The notes under the pieces are model-generated. The model did not search any database and had not been told where the DNA came from. It saw only the letters and a program-made list of their open reading frames with translations. A stretch of 64,000 bases of DNA, from the NCBI RefSeq assembly GCF_025486315.1, contig NZ_JAOOPY010000012.1:1-64000 (forward strand), written 5' to 3'. The DNA comes from Variovorax sp. N23. Lineage in GTDB: Bacteria > Pseudomonadota > Gammaproteobacteria > Burkholderiales > Burkholderiaceae_C. The position numbers and the translations under genes were made by a program. Shown here one piece after another: positions 10,773 through 19,277 of this stretch. The stretch's first letter is position 1. Each line of letters starts with the position of its first letter.

Positions 10773-11462
10773 ATGACCACACCCCCCTGCGCTCCCACCG
10801 AACTCATCCTGATCCGCCACGGTGAAACCGACTGGAACCGCGAGCTGCGCTTCCAGGGCCACGTCGACATCCCGCTCAACGACACCGGCCACGAGCAGGC
10901 ACGTCGGCTCGGCCTGCGGCTGGCGGGCGAAGCGGTCGACCAGGTCTTCAGCAGCGACCTGATGCGCGCGCAGCAGACGGCCACGCCCGCGGCGCAGCAG
11001 CTCGCTCTGCCCATCGTCACGCAGGCGGCGCTGCGCGAGCAGCACTTCGGCGTGGTGGAGGGCATGAAGGCCGAGGAGATCCGCGAGCTGCATCCGCGCG
11101 CCTGGGAGCAGTGGCTGGAGTTCCGCGAAGACCACGCCATGCCCGAGGGCGAGTCGCCCCTGCAGTTCCACGCGCGCATCCTCGCCGCGCTCGGCGCGCT
11201 GGCCACAGCGCACGCGGGTCAGCGCCTGTTGGTGGTGACGCACGGCGGCGTGCTCGACATGGTGTGGCGCACCGCGCGCGGGCTCGGCCTCAACGGGCCG
11301 CGGCAGAGCGACATCCCCAACGCGGGCATCAATCGCATCCGCATCGCCGACGCCGCCGACCCGGCACGCATCGAGGTGATCGACTGGGCCGACGCACGGC
11401 ACCTGGTCGACCTGCCGGCGCAGCCGAACTACGATCAGCGCCGGCATCTGAAGAAGGACTGA
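10773..11462 (+). CDS. Histidine phosphatase family protein (phosphoglycerate-mutase-like)
   Basis: 229-residue member of the histidine phosphatase superfamily. The phosphorylated-His motif is LIRHGETDWNREL at about residue 10, and the second catalytic His lies in VVTHGGVLDM; the conserved Glu is in EQHFGVVEG. Length and motifs fit GpmB/CobC-like phosphatases; a cofactor-dependent mutase is less likely. The substrate cannot be read from sequence. Confidence 0.9.
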   Translation: MTTPPCAPTELILIRHGETDWNRELRFQGHVDIPLNDTGHEQARRLGLRLAGEAVDQVFSSDLMRAQQTATPAAQQLALPIVTQAALREQHFGVVEGMKAEEIRELHPRAWEQWLEFREDHAMPEGESPLQFHARILAALGALATAHAGQRLLVVTHGGVLDMVWRTARGLGLNGPRQSDIPNAGINRIRIADAADPARIEVIDWADARHLVDLPAQPNYDQRRHLKKD

Positions 11463-11482
11463 CGCGCCTTCCGCCCTGCGTT

Positions 11483-12217
11483 TCAGCCGTGCGCGTGGTG
11501 CCGCGCGTACAGGTCGAGCACGATGTCCTTCACGCCTTCGACATGCGCTGCCACGGCCTGCGCGGCCGCCTCCGGATCGCCGCGCCGGCAGGCCGCGACG
11601 ATCGCCCGGTGGTCCTCGTTCGAGCTGCGGTTGAAGCCGGCCAGCGACAGCTGCATGAAGGACATGCGCTGGATGTGGCCCTGCAGCATCGCGAGGATCT
11701 GTTTCGACAGCGGCTTGTCGGCCGCGCGGTAGAGCAGGTCGTGGAAGCGGCCGTTGAGTTCGCTGAAGGCCCAGGCGTGGCCGGCGTCGTCCATCGCGGC
11801 GATCAGCCGGTCGGCCTCGTTGAGGTCGTCGTCGGTGAGCAGTGGCGCCGCGGTGCGCATCAGGTGCGGCTCGACCATCATGCGCAGCTCGAAGGCATCG
11901 CGCAGCTGGCCCAGCGTCAGCGCCTTGACCAGCGCGCCGCGGTTGAGCAGCAGCTCGACGAAGCCGTTGGCCTCCAGCGTGCGCAGCGCTTCGCGCACCG
12001 GGATCTTGCTGACGTGGAACAGCGTCGCCAGCTCGTCCTGCCGCAGCGCCTGGCCCGGCGCGAAGAGGCCGCGCACGATGGCCTGCTGCAGCAGGTGGAC
12101 GATGTCGTCGGTGGACAGCCGCCCGCCTGCCTCGCCGAGGCGCGCACGCACCATCGACTGCAGCGGCGATTCGGCCGCGGGCGGGGCTTCAGATGGCGGC
12201 GTCTTGACGGCTGCCAT
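11483..12217 (-). CDS. GntR-family transcriptional regulator (FCD domain)
   Basis: 244 residues: an N-terminal winged helix (APGQALRQDELATLFHVSKIPVREALRTLEANG is the GntR signature region) and a C-terminal all-helical FCD ligand domain, metal-binding in many relatives (ELNGRFHDLLY, EDHRAIVAA). Start ATG 12217 overlaps the 3' end of the ABC ATPase gene (stop 12189) by 29 bases, so it is the last gene of the transporter operon running from 15593. Inferred to regulate that operon in response to its substrate. Confidence 0.93.
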   Translation of the reverse strand: MAAVKTPPSEAPPAAESPLQSMVRARLGEAGGRLSTDDIVHLLQQAIVRGLFAPGQALRQDELATLFHVSKIPVREALRTLEANGFVELLLNRGALVKALTLGQLRDAFELRMMVEPHLMRTAAPLLTDDDLNEADRLIAAMDDAGHAWAFSELNGRFHDLLYRAADKPLSKQILAMLQGHIQRMSFMQLSLAGFNRSSNEDHRAIVAACRRGDPEAAAQAVAAHVEGVKDIVLDLYARHHAHG

Positions 12218-13037
12218 GGCCTTCGTGGATCTTGTCGCGCACGAACCCGCAGATCTCGTTGAACAGCGGGTCTTCCTGCATCTCGGCGCGGCGCGGTCGC
12301 GCAAAGGGCACGCGGATGTCGGCCACGATGCGCGAGGGCCGTGCGTTCATCACCAGCACCCGGTCCGACAGGTACACCGCCTCGCGGATGCTGTGCGTGA
12401 TGAAGACCGCCGTCTTGTGCACTTGGTCCCACAGCTGCGCGAGCATCAGGTTCATGTCGTCGCGCGTGATCGCGTCGAGCGCGGAGAAGGGCTCGTCCAT
12501 CATCAAGAGGCGAGGGTCGTTGATGAGCCCGCGGCAGATTGCCACGCGCTGGCGCATGCCGCCCGACAGCTCGGCCGGCCGCTTGTCGCGGAAGGCCCAG
12601 AGGTCGGTCAGCCTCAGCAGCCGCTCGGCCTCGCCGAGGTAGTCGGCCACCGGGCGCTTCTGCGTGCGGATGGGGAACAGCACGTTGTCGAACACCGTCT
12701 TCCACGGCAGCAGCGTCGCGTCCTGGAAGACGTAGCCGAAGTCGCGCCGCGGCGCGGTGATGGGCGTGCCGCCGACGGTGATGCGGCCGGCGGTGGGCGT
12801 TTCGAGCCCGCCGATCATCGACATCAGCGTGCTCTTGCCGCAGCCGCTCGGGCCGACCAGGCTGACGAAGTCGCCGGCGTCGATGTCGAAGTCGGCGCGC
12901 TCCACGGCGTGCACGTCGCCGTTGCGCGTGGTGTAGGTCTTGCGGGCGGCCTGCACCGAGATGTAGCTCGCGTCCCGGTCGGCGGCGATGCTCGTCGGCT
13001 GCAGCCAGCCGCGGGGTGTGTCGGTCATCGCGTTCAT
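12189..13037 (-). CDS. ABC transporter ATP-binding protein (NitT/TauT/SsuB type)
   Basis: 282-residue ATPase of the nitrate/taurine/sulfonate/riboflavin-precursor class. Walker A GPSGCGKST, signature LSGGMRQR, Walker B LLMMDEPFSALD, and the H-loop FITHSIREAV are all intact. The start ATG 13037 forms an ATGA overlap with the permease stop. It energises the permease at 13034-13798 for uptake of the ligand bound by the protein at 14475-15593. Confidence 0.95.
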   Translation of the reverse strand: MNAMTDTPRGWLQPTSIAADRDASYISVQAARKTYTTRNGDVHAVERADFDIDAGDFVSLVGPSGCGKSTLMSMIGGLETPTAGRITVGGTPITAPRRDFGYVFQDATLLPWKTVFDNVLFPIRTQKRPVADYLGEAERLLRLTDLWAFRDKRPAELSGGMRQRVAICRGLINDPRLLMMDEPFSALDAITRDDMNLMLAQLWDQVHKTAVFITHSIREAVYLSDRVLVMNARPSRIVADIRVPFARPRRAEMQEDPLFNEICGFVRDKIHEGHGSRQDAAI

Positions 13038-13798
13038 TCGCCGAAGGCCTTCTGCGTCCAGCGTTCGAGCAGCGCGACCGCGCCGTAGAACAGCAGCCCG
13101 AAGCCGCACAGCACCACGATGGCCGCGAGGATGAGCGAGGTGTCGGCCTGCGAAGACGCGAAGAGGATCAGGTAGCCGAGCCCGGCCTGCGAGGTGATGA
13201 ACTCGCCCACGATCACGCCGATGATGGCGAAGGTGGTCGCGATCTTCATGCCGCTGAAGACGTAGGGCAGCGCATGCGGCAGCCGTACCGACGCGAACAC
13301 CTGCCAGCTCGACGCGGTGAGCGCACGGCACAGGCGCAGCAGCGACTTGTCGACGTTGTCGAGGCCGGCCAGCGCGGCGATGACGACGGGGAAGAAGCTG
13401 ATGAAGACCGAGAAGGTCAGCCGCGACTGGAAGCCGATGCCCAGCCACACGATGAAGAGCGGCGCCAGCGCGATCTTCGGGATGAGCTGAAACAGCACCA
13501 CGTTCGGGTACAGCATCTGCCGCATCAGGCCCGAGGCGCTCAGCAGCGCGGCCAGCGCCACGCCGAGCAGCGACGCGATGGCGAAGCCGGCGACGCTTTC
13601 CCACACGGTGGGCCAGGCGTGCTGCATCAGCAGCGGAAAGGTCTCGATCAGGCGCAGGCCGATGGCGCTGGGCGTGGGCAGCAGCACCTCGCGGATGCCG
13701 AAGGCGCGCACGACCGCTTCCCACAGCGCCAAGGTGCCGAGGGCGAAGGCGAATGGAAGGCCGATGCGGCGGACGGCGCCGTCTTGCGCGAAGCTCAT
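13034..13798 (-). CDS. ABC transporter permease (NitT/TauT/SsuC type)
   Basis: 254-residue inner-membrane permease with about six hydrophobic segments. The EAA-type loop that contacts the ATPase is visible as LTASSWQVFASVRLPHALPYVFSG. Both ends overlap neighbours by ATGA (with the hydrolase stop at 13795-13798 and the ATPase start at 13034-13037), showing tight translational coupling. Confidence 0.95.
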   Translation of the reverse strand: MSFAQDGAVRRIGLPFAFALGTLALWEAVVRAFGIREVLLPTPSAIGLRLIETFPLLMQHAWPTVWESVAGFAIASLLGVALAALLSASGLMRQMLYPNVVLFQLIPKIALAPLFIVWLGIGFQSRLTFSVFISFFPVVIAALAGLDNVDKSLLRLCRALTASSWQVFASVRLPHALPYVFSGMKIATTFAIIGVIVGEFITSQAGLGYLILFASSQADTSLILAAIVVLCGFGLLFYGAVALLERWTQKAFGE

Positions 13799-14475
13799 GG
13801 GGGCGCCAGTCCGTCGAGCAGCCCGACCATCTCGTCCGTCGTGCTGGTCCAGCCGAAGAACTTCTGGATGTTGAACACGCTCACGTCGAACACGGCCTGC
13901 GAGCCGGCCTGCAGCGTGGCGTCGGCCACCATCACGGCGAAGAACTCGTGGTGGAAGGCGTCGCGCACGGCGGTCTCGACGCACACGTTGGTGTTGACGC
14001 CCACGAACACGAGCGTCGTGATGCCGTGCGCGCGCAGCAGCATCTCGAGGTTGGTGCCGGCGAAGGCGCTGTAGCGCGGTTTGTGCACGACGGGCTCGTG
14101 CGGCAGCGGCTTCAGTTCGTCGACGATGGCGTGGTCCCAGGTGCCGCGGATGAGCAGCTGGCTGCCCGGGTTGGCGCGCATGTACTTCAGCGGGTTCGAC
14201 TTGTGCCACATCGGCGAGGTCGGCGGGCCGGCCTCGGCCAGGCTCTCGCTCCAGCCGTTCTGCGCGTGCACGACGAACAGGCCGGCACGGCGCGCCGCCT
14301 GCAGCACGCGCGCGGCGCGCTCGACGACCGGCGGCGAGCCCGACACGTCGAAGCCCGCCAGGTCGAGGTAGCCGCCCTTCGACAGGTAGCCGTTCTGCAT
14401 GTCGATGACCACCAGGGCGGTCTGCGCCCGCTCGGCCTTCAGGGGCTCGGGCTGCGCCGGGATCACGAAGGGCAT
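13795..14475 (-). CDS. Isochorismatase-family cysteine hydrolase, RutB-like
   Basis: 226-residue amidohydrolase of the isochorismatase fold. The catalytic Asp is in VVIDMQNGYLSKGG, the Lys in HKPRYSAFAGT, and the nucleophile Cys in NTNVCVETAVRDA. The segment YLDLAGFDVS and the C-terminal FNIQKFFGW closely resemble RutB, ureidoacrylate amidohydrolase of uracil breakdown. No other rut gene is present, so the true substrate may be another ureido or carbamoyl compound imported by the adjacent transporter. Start ATG 14475 shares one base with the upstream stop (TGATG). Confidence 0.88.
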   Translation of the reverse strand: MPFVIPAQPEPLKAERAQTALVVIDMQNGYLSKGGYLDLAGFDVSGSPPVVERAARVLQAARRAGLFVVHAQNGWSESLAEAGPPTSPMWHKSNPLKYMRANPGSQLLIRGTWDHAIVDELKPLPHEPVVHKPRYSAFAGTNLEMLLRAHGITTLVFVGVNTNVCVETAVRDAFHHEFFAVMVADATLQAGSQAVFDVSVFNIQKFFGWTSTTDEMVGLLDGLAPP

Positions 14476-15593
14476 CAGGCGATTCCGAGCATCTTGTTGT
14501 AGGGCGCGACGTTCTTGCGGATCGCGTCCCACTCGGCGGTGCTCAGCTTGATCTTGCCGACGAAGCGGTTGGTCGCCAGGTCTTCGGGGCGCAGCGGCTT
14601 GGCGTCGGCCGTCAGGGCGCCGGCCTTGGCGGCGAGCGCGATCATGCCGGCCAGCGTCGGGATGCTGCTGTAGCCCATGCCGTTCTGGATCGCTTCGGGC
14701 GCGACCATGGTGGCCTGCGCCAGGCCTTGCGAGATGGCGGCGTTTTCCTTGCCGCCCTTGGCCAGCGCGATCTCGGGCTGGGCCTTGTAGAGGATCTCGA
14801 GCGAGGCCTGCGGGTTCTTCAGCGTGTAGACCACCGATTCGAGGATGCCGTCGACCATCGCCTGGCACAGGCCGGCGTCGGCATCGATGGTCTCGCGGCG
14901 CGCGATGACCTGTGCGGCGTACAGCTGCACGCCCGCGCTGGCCCAGGGGATGAAGCGTGTCTTCACGCCCAGCGAGTCGAGCACAGGGATGCTCGACGAG
15001 CCGATGGCGGTGATCGCGTCGACCTGCTTGTCCATCAGCGCGCGTTCGATCAGGCGGGCGTCGAGCTGCTGGCGCGTGACCTTCGTCAGGTCGATGCCGG
15101 TCTTGGCGGCGTAGGCGGTCCAGTAGGGCGACTCGGCCGAGGTGGCGACGGTGCCGACGCGCTTGCCTTCGAAGTCCTTCGGGCCGCGGATCGGCGAATC
15201 GGCCAGCACCAGGTTGCCCATCAGCGCGTCGTAGCCGACGGTGGCCAGCGCCTGCAGCGGCAGGCCGCGCGCCATGTTCACCAGCGTTCCGCCGAAGAAG
15301 ACCACGCCCAGGTCGAACTGCTTGTTGGCCACGGCCTGCGCCGCCGCGACCGAGCCGTTGCCGCGCGAGACAGTGAGGTCGATGCCGCGCTTCTTGAAGT
15401 AGCCCAGCTCCTTGCCCACCATCGGCCAGTAGTTGGAGCCGTTCACCACCCAGGGCAGCGTGAGGCTGATGGCGCGCGTCTGCGCGAAGGCCGGGGCGGC
15501 GATCAGGCTGCCGGCGGCGGTGGCACCGGCCGCCTGGAGCAGGCGACGGCGCGACAGCGTGGCGGGCAGGGCGGACGAACGGATGGGGTGCAT
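14475..15593 (-). CDS. ABC transporter substrate-binding protein (NMT1/THI5/SsuA-like)
   Basis: 372-residue periplasmic binding protein, first gene of the operon SBP - RutB-like hydrolase - permease - ATPase - GntR. The N-terminus has a twin-arginine-like signal (SRRRLLQAAG) ending APAFA near residue 37, suggesting Tat export. Core features fit the NMT1/SsuA class: a GNGSVAAAQAVANKQFDLG stretch and the AESPYW ligand-pocket region. The ligand is unknown; the hydrolase neighbour suggests an N-carbamoyl or pyrimidine-derived molecule. Confidence 0.92.
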   Translation of the reverse strand: MHPIRSSALPATLSRRRLLQAAGATAAGSLIAAPAFAQTRAISLTLPWVVNGSNYWPMVGKELGYFKKRGIDLTVSRGNGSVAAAQAVANKQFDLGVVFFGGTLVNMARGLPLQALATVGYDALMGNLVLADSPIRGPKDFEGKRVGTVATSAESPYWTAYAAKTGIDLTKVTRQQLDARLIERALMDKQVDAITAIGSSSIPVLDSLGVKTRFIPWASAGVQLYAAQVIARRETIDADAGLCQAMVDGILESVVYTLKNPQASLEILYKAQPEIALAKGGKENAAISQGLAQATMVAPEAIQNGMGYSSIPTLAGMIALAAKAGALTADAKPLRPEDLATNRFVGKIKLSTAEWDAIRKNVAPYNKMLGIA

Positions 15594-15648
15594 GAAAACT
15601 CCAGGATGCGGCGGCCCATCGCGCGCAGGCCCCGCGATGCACCAAAAA

Positions 15649-15668
15649 CGTATACGAAACCAGATACG
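15649..15668. promoter_or_regulatory. Possible GntR operator upstream of the SBP operon
   Basis: The palindrome CGTATACG (15649-15656) and a half-repeat GATACG (15663-15668) lie about 60 bases before the SBP start codon. FCD-type GntR regulators commonly bind short palindromes with a GTATAC or similar core. Assignment to the GntR protein at 11483-12217 is inference from position. Confidence 0.35.
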
Positions 15669-15737
15669 CCGGCGTGATGCCCTGCCGTAAGCAGGTTGCG
15701 TACCAAGCGACGCACCGCCGGCCGTGGCGCGCGCAGG

Positions 15738-16433
15738 TCAGTTGCGCTCGACCCAGCCGTCGGGCACCGCCTGCAGCAGCGGGCTGTCGAACACCCCGAC
15801 CAGGCGCGCGGCGCGCTCGGCACCCAGCGTCTGCTGCCAGCGCTGGCCCTGCAGCATCGCGACGCCGCAGGCCAGCACCTCGGCGCCGAGCGATTCGATC
15901 AGCGTCCACGGCGCCTTCAGCGTGCTGCCGCTGCTGACCGCGTCGTCGACCAGCACCACGCGCTTGCCCTGCACGAGCGGCAGCAGGTTCGGATCGAGGT
16001 AGACGCGCTTGCCGGCCGTGGGCGTGGTGATGGACTGCACCGCGCCCGACAGCGCCTCGTCGTACCAGAACTTGCGCGAATAGCCCATCGGCACGTAGCG
16101 CGTGTGGCCCAGGTGGCGCGCGACCACGGGCGCGAAGGTCAGGCCCAGCGTGGGGATGCCGATGACCACGTCCGGCTTCAGCGGTGCCAGCTTGTCGGCC
16201 AGCATGCGGCCCAGCGTCTCGATGACCTCGAGCGAGGCCTGGTTGCAGATCAGCGAGGCGACTGCCTGCGTCGGCTCGCTCGCGAGCTGGCGGATCGGCA
16301 GCATCAGCACGCGGCCGTCTGGCAGGCGGGCGGGGTAGCCGTGGCGCCACGGCGCCTCGGGGTGGGCGACCTGGTCGGCGTCGAGGAGTTGCTGCCAGTA
16401 GGCGGTGGTCGCTTCGGTGAAGTGCGGGGTCAT
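15738..16433 (-). CDS. Phosphoribosyltransferase family protein
   Basis: 231-residue type I phosphoribosyltransferase. The PRPP-binding motif is VVLVDDAVSSGST, preceded by the usual hydrophobic strand; an upstream GIPTLGLTFAPVVARHLG fits the fold's core. An N-terminal extension of about 60 residues is unlike Apt or Hpt. Likely a purine or pyrimidine salvage or regulatory PRTase; substrate not assignable. It lies upstream of and in the same direction as the RutB-like/ABC operon with 144 bases between, so a shared nucleobase theme is possible but unproven. Confidence 0.85.
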   Translation of the reverse strand: MTPHFTEATTAYWQQLLDADQVAHPEAPWRHGYPARLPDGRVLMLPIRQLASEPTQAVASLICNQASLEVIETLGRMLADKLAPLKPDVVIGIPTLGLTFAPVVARHLGHTRYVPMGYSRKFWYDEALSGAVQSITTPTAGKRVYLDPNLLPLVQGKRVVLVDDAVSSGSTLKAPWTLIESLGAEVLACGVAMLQGQRWQQTLGAERAARLVGVFDSPLLQAVPDGWVERN

Positions 16434-16481
16434 GGACGTGAACGGAAAGGGCCGGGCTGGCGCGGCGTCGGATGGTACGCG

Positions 16482-17831
16482 TCAGCTGGCTGCCGGCAGG
16501 CGCAGGCCGGCATACACCCGGTCGAGCTGTCGCTTCAGACGCACCGATTCTGGCTGGCCGTTGACCTGCTGCTGCAGCATGCCCTGCGCCGCGCTCAGCG
16601 TTCGCTCCGTGCCACGCCGCACCAGCGCATCCAGATGGACCTGCTCGAACAGGTCGCGCTGCGCATGGCTGCCGCCGATTTCGATCAGGCGCGGCAGCGC
16701 CAGGCCGAGCCCGTCGATGGCGCCGTCCATGTCGCCGCGCGCATGCGCGAGCAGCCCGTGCGCGGCCGGGACGCAGACGCGCACCCACGCATCGTGCGTG
16801 TCGGCTGGCGCGGTGGGCGCGAAGGCCTCGATGCGTTGCCGCAGCACGTCGGCTTCGGGCCGGCCAGCACGCGCCAGGCCGTAGAGGTACTGCAGGTCGA
16901 GGAAGGGCAGCACATGGTCGTCGAGCCGGGTGACGAGGCGGTCCGCCACGTCCTGCCATCGGTCACCGACGTCGATGCCCGCCAGCTCGAAGCGCGCCAG
17001 CAGCGACACGGCGCCGATCTGGTCCTGCGTGTAGTCGGGCACCACGCCCCAGACCTCGCGGTCGTACACGGCCAGCGCCTCGGCGTCGCGGCCGAGGTCG
17101 ATGAGGAACAGCGCCACGTGCCACCAGTTGTGCGTGACCATGAAGGAGTTGAGCCTGGTCCAGGTGTCGCTCACGCTGCGCATGAAGTCCAGGCCTTCGG
17201 CGAGGCGGCCTTCGGTCAGCATGACGTGGCCCATCGCATGGTGCGCCCACGGCTCCTTGCGGCACATCGCGATGGCGCGCCGCGCGCTGGCCTCGGCCTC
17301 GCGCATGCGGTGGCACTGCTCGTGGCCGAAGGCGACCATGCCGTGCAGGTAGGGCACATCGGCCGCCTGCGGCAGGGCGGCCAGCGCGAGCCGCAGCATG
17401 CCCGGTCCGTCGCCGCGGTTGAAGCAGTGGTACTGGCCGAGCTTCACCGACACCAGGTCGCGCGGATGCGCCTGCACCTGTTCTTCGTGCAAGGTGATCG
17501 CGCCAGTGATGTCGCCGTCGATCCAGGCGGCGACCGCGGCGATGAAGCGTTGCTCGCGCGCCGTCGCGCGCCCAGCGCCTGCCTGCGCGCGGGCGATGAA
17601 GGGTCGCGCATTCGGCGCGCCCTCGCGCGACTCGGCGAACATGTGCAGCGCGGCGCAGTAGGCCTGCACGAGCGGGCTCGGGTCCTCGGCTGCTTCGAGC
17701 ACGTTCCCCGCGCGCGCCTCGCAGGCGATGAAGCCGCCCACGAAGTCGTCGACCGCCGCCAGGCTGGCGGGGTCGTCCAATGTCACGGGGTTGCCGAGCA
17801 GGTCGCTGAAAGGGCGGGGCGTTGCGCTCAC
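16482..17831 (-). CDS. TTC38-like tetratricopeptide repeat protein
   Basis: About 449 residues of helical repeats, cytoplasmic, without signal peptide. Landmarks such as HEEQVQAHPRDLVSVKLGQ, HGMVAFGHEQCHRM, EPWAHHAMGHVM and VTHNWWHVALF match the tetratricopeptide repeat 38 family found in bacteria and animals; its biochemical role is unknown. I chose GTG 17831 because AGGA sits 6 bases before it; an in-frame ATG at 17864 has no ribosome site. No functional link to its neighbours is apparent. Confidence 0.85.
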   Translation of the reverse strand: MSATPRPFSDLLGNPVTLDDPASLAAVDDFVGGFIACEARAGNVLEAAEDPSPLVQAYCAALHMFAESREGAPNARPFIARAQAGAGRATAREQRFIAAVAAWIDGDITGAITLHEEQVQAHPRDLVSVKLGQYHCFNRGDGPGMLRLALAALPQAADVPYLHGMVAFGHEQCHRMREAEASARRAIAMCRKEPWAHHAMGHVMLTEGRLAEGLDFMRSVSDTWTRLNSFMVTHNWWHVALFLIDLGRDAEALAVYDREVWGVVPDYTQDQIGAVSLLARFELAGIDVGDRWQDVADRLVTRLDDHVLPFLDLQYLYGLARAGRPEADVLRQRIEAFAPTAPADTHDAWVRVCVPAAHGLLAHARGDMDGAIDGLGLALPRLIEIGGSHAQRDLFEQVHLDALVRRGTERTLSAAQGMLQQQVNGQPESVRLKRQLDRVYAGLRLPAAS

Positions 17832-17885
17832 GGAATGTCCTGGAAGGGAATGGCCTTCCGCCATGGTGCCACGCCCATGCCGTCG

Positions 17886-18284
17886 CTACACGCCGGCCTG
17901 CTGGTGCCGGTGCTCCTGCGTCAGTCCGCCATAGCCGTAGGCGGCGGCACGCGCGTCGATCACATGGACGTACGACACCTCGTGAAGATCGGGCATCAGC
18001 GCGGCCATGGCCGCATGCACCTCGCGCAGGTAGCGCGCCTTCTCGGCCTTGGTGTTGGTCTCGTCGGTGATGCTGATGTCGAGCTGGAAGGCGCTGCGGC
18101 CGAGCGATGCCAGCGTCTCTCCGCCGATGAACCACTGGTCGGCGGCGATGTGCTGCACCGCGACGGCGATCACCGGCAGTTTCTTGCCGAGCACCGACTG
18201 CGTGAGACGCACCACGGCGTCGACGGCTTGGCCGGTGCGGGTGGCGTCGGGCGCGCCAGAGAGGTGAAGGACGATGTGCGGCAT
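17886..18284 (-). CDS. Tautomerase-family protein
   Basis: 132-residue member of the tautomerase superfamily. Pro2 (MPHIVLHLS), which becomes the N-terminal catalytic base after methionine removal, is present, and the fold's beta strand FQLDISITDETNT follows. Such enzymes act on enol/keto substrates in aromatic breakdown or dehalogenation; the exact reaction cannot be read. Divergent from the LysR gene at 18381, which probably controls it. Confidence 0.88.
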   Translation of the reverse strand: MPHIVLHLSGAPDATRTGQAVDAVVRLTQSVLGKKLPVIAVAVQHIAADQWFIGGETLASLGRSAFQLDISITDETNTKAEKARYLREVHAAMAALMPDLHEVSYVHVIDARAAAYGYGGLTQEHRHQQAGV

Positions 18285-18357
18285 GGTGGCTCCTGGGGTG
18301 TGAGGATGGATGGGTGATTCTTCGCCGTTTCATGCCATCTGAAAAGCGGGAAGATAA

Positions 18358-18370
18358 GATGGATTCCATC
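18358..18370. promoter_or_regulatory. Inverted repeat in the tautomerase/LysR divergent promoter
   Basis: GATGG-ATT-CCATC lies 11 bases before the lysR start codon in the 96-base gap between the two divergent genes. Autoregulatory LysR sites commonly sit here; TAAGAT just upstream is a weak -10 candidate for lysR. Function is inferred from position. Confidence 0.35.
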
Positions 18371-18380
18371 GAAATAACGG

Positions 18381-19250
18381 ATGGATGAGATGGCCACCTT
18401 CGACATCGAACAGCTCCGTACCTTCGTGGCGGTCGCCGAGGCCGGCAGCCTCACGGCGGCGGCGCCCCGCGTCTTCCTCTCGCAGTCGTCGGTCAGCGAG
18501 CAGGTGCGCAAGCTGGAGGAGCGCGCCGGCCGGTCGCTGTTCACCCGGAGCAAGGCGGGCGTGGCGGTGACGGAGGCCGGCGCCCGCCTGCTGGGCCATG
18601 CGCGCGCCATCCTGGCGCTCAGCGAGACGGCCTACCGCGAGATGCGCGACGAACTGCTGCAGGGCGAGCTGCGCCTGGCCGTCACAGACTATTTCCGGCC
18701 GGCCGAACTCGCGGGCCTGCTGGCGCGGCTGGGTGAGCGCTATCCGCAGGTGCGCCTGCACGTGAGCGTCATGAAGAGCGGCGATGTCGAGGCCCGCTAC
18801 GCGCGCGGCGAGGTCGATGTCGGCCTGGCGATGCGTATCGCCCACACCGGCGCTGGCACCGTGTCGCGCGGTGCGGTGCTGCGCCGCGAGGCGCTGGTCT
18901 GGATGGGCGCGCGGGGCCTGTCATGGCCCAAGAGCGCACCGCTTCGGCTGCTGGTGCTGCCCGACACCTGCGCGCTGCACCAGTTCACCGTGAAGCTGCT
19001 GCGGCAGCGGCGTGTGCCCTTCGAGGTGGCGCACATCGCGTCGGGCGTGGCCGGCCTGCAGTCGGCCCTGGCGGCGGGCCTGGGCGTGGCCTGCCTCAAC
19101 GAGTCGGCGCTGTGCGACGGCGTGGTGCCGCTGCGGCTGGCCGGGCTGCCGGCGCTGCCGCGCGTGGCCTTCCATGTGCTGCCGGCCCGCCAGGGCGAAA
19201 GCGACTTCGTGGCGCGGGCGCGCGAACTGCTGGAGGCGCAGTTCGCCTGA
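18381..19250 (+). CDS. LysR-family transcriptional regulator
   Basis: 289 residues. N-terminal winged helix-turn-helix: FDIEQLRTFVAVAEAGS, then LSQSSVSEQVRKLEERAG (recognition helix region), then a periplasmic-binding-like effector domain. ATG at 18381 and a second in-frame ATG at 18390 are both possible; GGATGAG precedes the latter. Divergent from the tautomerase gene, its likely target. Confidence 0.92.
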   Translation: MDEMATFDIEQLRTFVAVAEAGSLTAAAPRVFLSQSSVSEQVRKLEERAGRSLFTRSKAGVAVTEAGARLLGHARAILALSETAYREMRDELLQGELRLAVTDYFRPAELAGLLARLGERYPQVRLHVSVMKSGDVEARYARGEVDVGLAMRIAHTGAGTVSRGAVLRREALVWMGARGLSWPKSAPLRLLVLPDTCALHQFTVKLLRQRRVPFEVAHIASGVAGLQSALAAGLGVACLNESALCDGVVPLRLAGLPALPRVAFHVLPARQGESDFVARARELLEAQFA

Positions 19251-19277
19251 GCGTCAACGCGCCGGCAGCGCCGCTCA

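Noticed and set aside
15594..15737. TPP riboswitch before the THI5/NMT1-like receptor
   Set aside because: The conserved CTGAGA and ACCTGA-type THI-box elements are not present in this gap.
13795..16959. Open minus-strand frame of 1054 codons
   Set aside because: Only its final 226 codons encode the RutB-like hydrolase; the rest is an Arg/Ala/Pro-rich shadow of the SBP and phosphoribosyltransferase genes.
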